A stretch of DNA of 9,874 bases from Thermoplasmatota archaeon (GTDB lineage: Archaea > Thermoplasmatota > E2 > DHVEG-1), in NCBI GenBank assembly GCA_018824925.1, contig JAHJFH010000229.1, positions 1-9,874 of the forward strand. The letters are read 5' to 3'. Position 1 is the first letter of the stretch; the number at the start of each line of letters is the position of its first letter. Under the pieces are notes generated by a model. It ran no database searches. It saw only the letters and a program-made list of their open reading frames with translations, and was not told the origin of the DNA. This document shows, one piece after another, positions 7,646 to 9,874 of the stretch. The position numbers and the translations under genes are program-made.

Positions 7646-7681
7646 TATGTAAATAAATTTTACATAGTTGTAAATAAATTT
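7646..7681. promoter_or_regulatory. Candidate operator: inverted repeat plus third half-site
   Basis: TATGTAAA (7646-7653) and its exact reverse complement TTTACATA (7659-7666) flank a five-base spacer. The 12-mer GTAAATAAATTT occurs at 7649-7660 and again at 7670-7681, exactly 21 bases apart, about two helical turns. Three TGTAAA half-sites on one face of the helix look like a binding site for a dimeric winged-helix regulator in the shared promoter of the two divergent regulator genes. AT-richness makes chance similarity easier, so this is a candidate. Confidence 0.5.
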
Positions 7682-7686
7682 ATATA
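7679..7686 (+). promoter_or_regulatory. TATA box of the 117-residue regulator
   Basis: TTTATATA lies 41-48 bases before ATG 7727, preceded by an A-rich BRE-like stretch. Initiation about 25 bases downstream would leave a leader of roughly 20 bases holding the Shine-Dalgarno AGGTG (7716-7720), which is six bases from the ATG. The box abuts the last TGTAAA half-site, so a protein bound there would block the general transcription factors. Confidence 0.5.
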
Positions 7687-7726
7687 CCATCAATGACATA
7701 TAATTTTAACAAGATAGGTGTTATAA

Positions 7727-8080
7727 ATGTTCAAAGATATCTTTGGAAATAGTCCACAAACAAAAATACTTGATTTTCTTGCAGATCATCCAAATTATGA
7801 TTATAATGTCTCTGATATTTCAAAAAAATCAGAGGTTAGTCGACCAACGGTATACAAAACTATTGAACTATTTCTTGAAAAGAAACTCATCATAAAAACG
7901 AGAGAATCTGGTAATTCTTCCCTTTATAAATTAAACATGGAAAATAAACTGGTACAGCTTATCTTAAAATTTGATTTTGAACTATCTCGTCAAATTGCTG
8001 AAATGGAATCTAAGCCTACAATCAAAAAATATGAAACAATTCTCAGTTCCGCTAAAACAAAAGCTGCAAAAACAACATAA
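7727..8080 (+). CDS. Winged-helix transcriptional regulator
   Basis: A 117-residue protein with an N-terminal winged helix of the MarR/ArsR type common in archaea. Residues 10-22 form the first helix (PQTKILDFLADHP). NVSDISKKSEV (27-37) is the second helix and SRPTVYKTIELFLEKKL (38-54) the recognition helix. IIKTRESGNSSLYKLN (55-70) is the beta wing. Residues 71-95 form an amphipathic helix suited to dimer formation, and the tail is Lys/Ala/Thr-rich. No ligand-binding or metal-binding residues stand out. The start is supported by AGGTG six bases upstream and a TATA box at 7679. It is divergent from the small DNA-binding protein at 7608, with a candidate operator between them that suggests autoregulation. 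Repeat copy 2 begins 17 bases past its stop. The fold is confident, the regulon unknown. Confidence 0.85.
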   Translation: MFKDIFGNSPQTKILDFLADHPNYDYNVSDISKKSEVSRPTVYKTIELFLEKKLIIKTRESGNSSLYKLNMENKLVQLILKFDFELSRQIAEMESKPTIKKYETILSSAKTKAAKTT

Positions 8081-8097
8081 ACTGTAAAACCAGAGAA

Positions 8098-8145
8098 TGG
8101 GCTCGGAGAAGTCTCAATCCTCAATAGGAGAGGATTGGCGCAATA
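8098..8145 (+). repeat. Intergenic repeat element, copy 2
   Basis: The 48-bp partner of the element at 7204-7251, same orientation, 42/48 identical; differences fall at element positions 19, 23, 28, 33, 35 and 41. In this copy CAATCCTC (8115-8122) and GAGGATTG (8130-8137) form a perfect 8-bp hairpin around a 7-base loop, a pairing broken in copy 1. Similarity to copy 1 extends weakly to about 8173 and is followed by a hairpin and T run. The element begins 17 bases after a regulator gene and lies about 140 bases before the vapB gene. Its nature is unknown. Confidence 0.7.
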
Positions 8146-8178
8146 ACATCCTGAAATAAGATATGTTATTACGTTTTT
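8142..8178 (+). terminator. Hairpin plus T-run, terminator-like
   Basis: AATAACAT (8142-8149) pairs perfectly with ATGTTATT (8163-8170) across a 13-base loop, followed by T5 at 8174-8178. It overlaps the last bases of repeat copy 2 and could end the regulator transcript or define the 3' end of an RNA made over the repeat. Confidence 0.45.
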
Positions 8179-8240
8179 AAAAACAGGATAATCTTCTTTT
8201 GGACCCCCTAAATAAGAGAAATTATTAAAAGTAATACAAA

Positions 8241-8279
8241 AAATATATAAAGCATAAGCATATATGCTTATATATAAAG
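8241..8279 (+). promoter_or_regulatory. vapBC promoter with 18-bp palindromic operator
   Basis: AAATATATAAAG (8241-8252) is a good TATA box that would place initiation near 8275. Directly downstream is the perfect palindrome ATAAGCATATATGCTTAT (8254-8271), with an additional GCAT half-site at 8252-8255. A second AT box, TATATAAAG, follows at 8271-8279. Ribbon-helix-helix antitoxins repress their own operons by binding such palindromes, so this is the likely VapB autoregulatory site. Confidence 0.6.
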
Positions 8280-8286
8280 TGAAAGT

Positions 8287-8490
8287 ATGAGAACCACCGT
8301 CGAAATAAATGATGCGATATACAAAAAGATTATCAAAACATATGGTAAAAGAAATATATCAAATACAATCAATGAAATCCTCTTAAAATATTTCACCAAA
8401 GAAAAAAAACAAAGCTTATATGGTGCAGATCCCTGGCTTAAAAAAACAGGTACTACGGATTTGAGGGACGAATATGACCGTGACCTTTGA
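8287..8490 (+). CDS. vapB: VapB-type ribbon-helix-helix antitoxin
   Basis: A 67-residue protein. Residues 2-8 (RTTVEIN) form the beta strand of a ribbon-helix-helix fold, followed by helix DAIYKKIIKTYG (9-20) and helix ISNTINEILLKYFTKEKK (24-41). Two copies pair through the strands to bind DNA. The acidic, Trp-containing C-terminus (DPWLKK...LRDEYDRDL) is the expected toxin-wrapping arm that blocks the PIN active site. The last 17 bases overlap the start of the toxin gene, giving coupled translation with antitoxin first, as usual for VapBC. The start at 8287 follows a weak GTGA Shine-Dalgarno (8279-8282). Expression is probably autoregulated through the 18-bp palindrome upstream. Confidence 0.85.
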   Translation: MRTTVEINDAIYKKIIKTYGKRNISNTINEILLKYFTKEKKQSLYGADPWLKKTGTTDLRDEYDRDL

Positions 8491-8839
8491 TTCCAGCGCA
8501 TGGATAGAATACTTCGCTGGAACACAAAAAGGTAAACTGGTTGAAAAGATGCTTAACCAAAACCAACCCATACTCACTCCCTCAATTTGTTTGATGGAAA
8601 TTAAACATAAATACCTTCGTGAAGAACACCCATTTAAAGATAGATTAGATTTTATTTGTTCAACATCAACCATTGTAGATATCACAAAAGATATTGCACT
8701 CATTGCTGCTGATATTAAAAAGCAATATAAGCTTTATACCATTGATGCTGTCATTTACGCTACAGCACAAAAGCATAAATCACTCCTTCTCACTGGAGAC
8801 CATCATTTTGCTGAATTACCTAATGTTAATCTTATTTAA
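8474..8839 (+). CDS. vapC: VapC-type PIN-domain ribonuclease toxin
   Basis: A 121-residue single PIN domain of normal length. The four conserved acidic residues that hold the magnesium/manganese ions are present: D6 in FDSSAWIEYF, E42 in CLMEIK, D91 in TIDAVIYATA and D109 in TGDHHF. VapC toxins cut specific RNAs, often tRNA or the rRNA sarcin-ricin loop, and slow growth when freed from VapB; the target here is unknown. Translation starts within vapB at ATG 8474, with GAGGGA (8464-8468 region) as its Shine-Dalgarno six bases upstream. No truncation or missing catalytic residue is seen, so the toxin is probably functional. The 64-base gap to the next gene shows no clear terminator. Confidence 0.9.
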   Translation: MTVTFDSSAWIEYFAGTQKGKLVEKMLNQNQPILTPSICLMEIKHKYLREEHPFKDRLDFICSTSTIVDITKDIALIAADIKKQYKLYTIDAVIYATAQKHKSLLLTGDHHFAELPNVNLI

Positions 8840-8903
8840 CAATAACTATAAAAAATAAAATGATATTTCTAAATTAAAGTTGTAATAGTGGGAGATTTGT
8901 CAA

Positions 8904-9874
8904 ATGATAAAAAAAAGGAAAATTGTTATGTTAATTATCTTTTATTTAACAATTTTTTTCTTGATCACCTCATCTTTAAGTACTGGAAAAATAATGAACA
9001 AAAAGGATGGTGAAAATGAGGTTAAATTATTTGATACAAATTGTGAAAAACCTAAGCTATTTGATGATACAATTTTAGATGGTAGTAAAAAAGTGATGGT
9101 TAACAATAACGGGCGTATTATGAAGGGAATGGACAGAGAATATTTTGATTATATAATAAGCTTTGAAGATTATTATGAGATATGTGAATATGCATATAAA
9201 AAATATTATCAGCGATATGGTATTGATTTAAGATCAAATAATGAGGATCATTATGTAAATCTAATAGATTTTTTGAAAATTCCTTTTACTGTACCCAAAG
9301 ACACATTATCTAATACAATCCCTGTTTCAGGTCCACATCAAAAAAATGGTCATATGACTGTTGAATGGTTTATTGCTTGCGATGAAAAGCACGAACCAGA
9401 CAATCCAGATAAATTACTTAGAAGTTGTATAAAGGGTTGGCAACGGTTTGGTGAATTTGGAATAGATACTTGTTCTGCATGGTATTTCGGTATTTGGGAT
9501 GCAAGCAATGTTGGTTTTGATTATACAGAAATACTATATGATTTTAAACAGGAGTGGATTAGCTGGAATTGGCCCCATGATTATTCTTTTATAGAAATAG
9601 GATTAGTTGATAAATCTAACCATAATGGAGCAGCTTATCTCAATGATTGCTTTGGATTTGTTGCTGAAAATGTTAATTGGTTTTCTATAAACCACGCGAA
9701 AGATAGAATAGCTCAACATGAATTGACTCATTGTATCGGTGGAATACCAGATGATCCAGGTTGGTGGCCCTGGGATCATAACTGGAAAAGTTGTATTATT
9801 AATTATTTCTATCTATGGATTGGGGCAACAAATTGGTGTAATGATTGTTGGAATATACTTAACAGTAAAATATG
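8904..9874 (+). CDS. Secreted zinc-metalloprotease-like protein (3' end outside window)
   Basis: The reading frame is open from ATG 8904 to the window edge, giving 323 residues without a stop; GGGAG at 8890-8894 is the ribosome site. Residues 1-28 are a Sec signal peptide (basic MIKKRK, then a hydrophobic stretch). The middle has no recognised domain but contains paired aromatic and acidic stretches. The zinc site is H272-E-L-T-H276 followed by CIGGIPDD, the HExxHxxG pattern of metzincin-type metalloproteases, in which the two His bind zinc and Glu activates water. A third ligand in the usual HExxHxxGxxH/D position is shifted: Pro is at 282, with D283/D284 next and H292 further on. S296-CIINY resembles the Met-turn CIMNY of related archaeal proteases, with Ile in place of Met. 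A CxxC pair (WCNDC, 312 and 315) follows, close to the expected C-terminus. Extracellular peptide breakdown is the likely role; activity is uncertain. Confidence 0.75.
   Translation, partial: MIKKRKIVMLIIFYLTIFFLITSSLSTGKIMNKKDGENEVKLFDTNCEKPKLFDDTILDGSKKVMVNNNGRIMKGMDREYFDYIISFEDYYEICEYAYKKYYQRYGIDLRSNNEDHYVNLIDFLKIPFTVPKDTLSNTIPVSGPHQKNGHMTVEWFIACDEKHEPDNPDKLLRSCIKGWQRFGEFGIDTCSAWYFGIWDASNVGFDYTEILYDFKQEWISWNWPHDYSFIEIGLVDKSNHNGAAYLNDCFGFVAENVNWFSINHAKDRIAQHELTHCIGGIPDDPGWWPWDHNWKSCIINYFYLWIGATNWCNDCWNILNSKI

Noticed and set aside
7204..8145. CRISPR array
   Set aside because: Only two copies almost 900 bp apart with genes between them, no regular spacers and no cas genes.
8268..8703. Minus-strand open frames opposite vapB and vapC
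   Set aside because: They are antisense shadows of two well-supported genes.

Overview
The window looks like archaeal DNA, probably from a Euryarchaeota/Thermoplasmatota-type organism. The signs are AT-rich intergenic regions with TATA-box promoters, T-run terminators rather than bacterial -35/-10 promoters, several secreted PKD/Ig-fold surface proteins, a radical SAM/SPASM gene that I recall as mainly archaeal (AF0577-like), small winged-helix regulators and a VapBC pair. No rRNA, tRNA, CRISPR array or transposase was seen. The lineage assignment is inference.

Layout, left to right. A 52-residue zinc-ribbon microprotein lies at 173-331 (+). It converges on a 1014-residue secreted multi-domain protein with PKD and fibronectin-like modules at 384-3428 (-). 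Next, on the minus strand, come an intact fold-type I PLP aminotransferase (3534-4811) and, upstream of it, a decayed radical SAM/SPASM gene (4866-5898). That gene has lost two of its three radical-SAM cysteines and carries two in-frame stops and a frameshift. Divergent from it is a secreted protein with an 'HTSHGSQ' domain, a dense cysteine cluster and a C-terminal Ig-like domain (6048-7157, +).

The region 7158-8286 is regulatory in character. It holds two divergent winged-helix proteins (7345-7608 on -, 7727-8080 on +) sharing an AT-rich intergenic region with a strong inverted repeat. Two copies of an unexplained 48-bp intergenic element (42/48 identical, same orientation) lie at 7204 and 8098, each just past the stop codon of a + strand gene. 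A VapBC toxin-antitoxin operon follows (8287-8839, +), with a perfect 18-bp palindrome in its promoter. The window ends inside a secreted zinc-metalloprotease-like gene (8904 to beyond 9874, +).

Working picture: this is an accessory region of cell-surface and secreted proteins, small regulators and a toxin-antitoxin pair, plus a peptide-modification-type locus that is dying. The most unexplained signals are the paired 48-bp elements and the loss of the radical SAM enzyme beside an intact aminotransferase.
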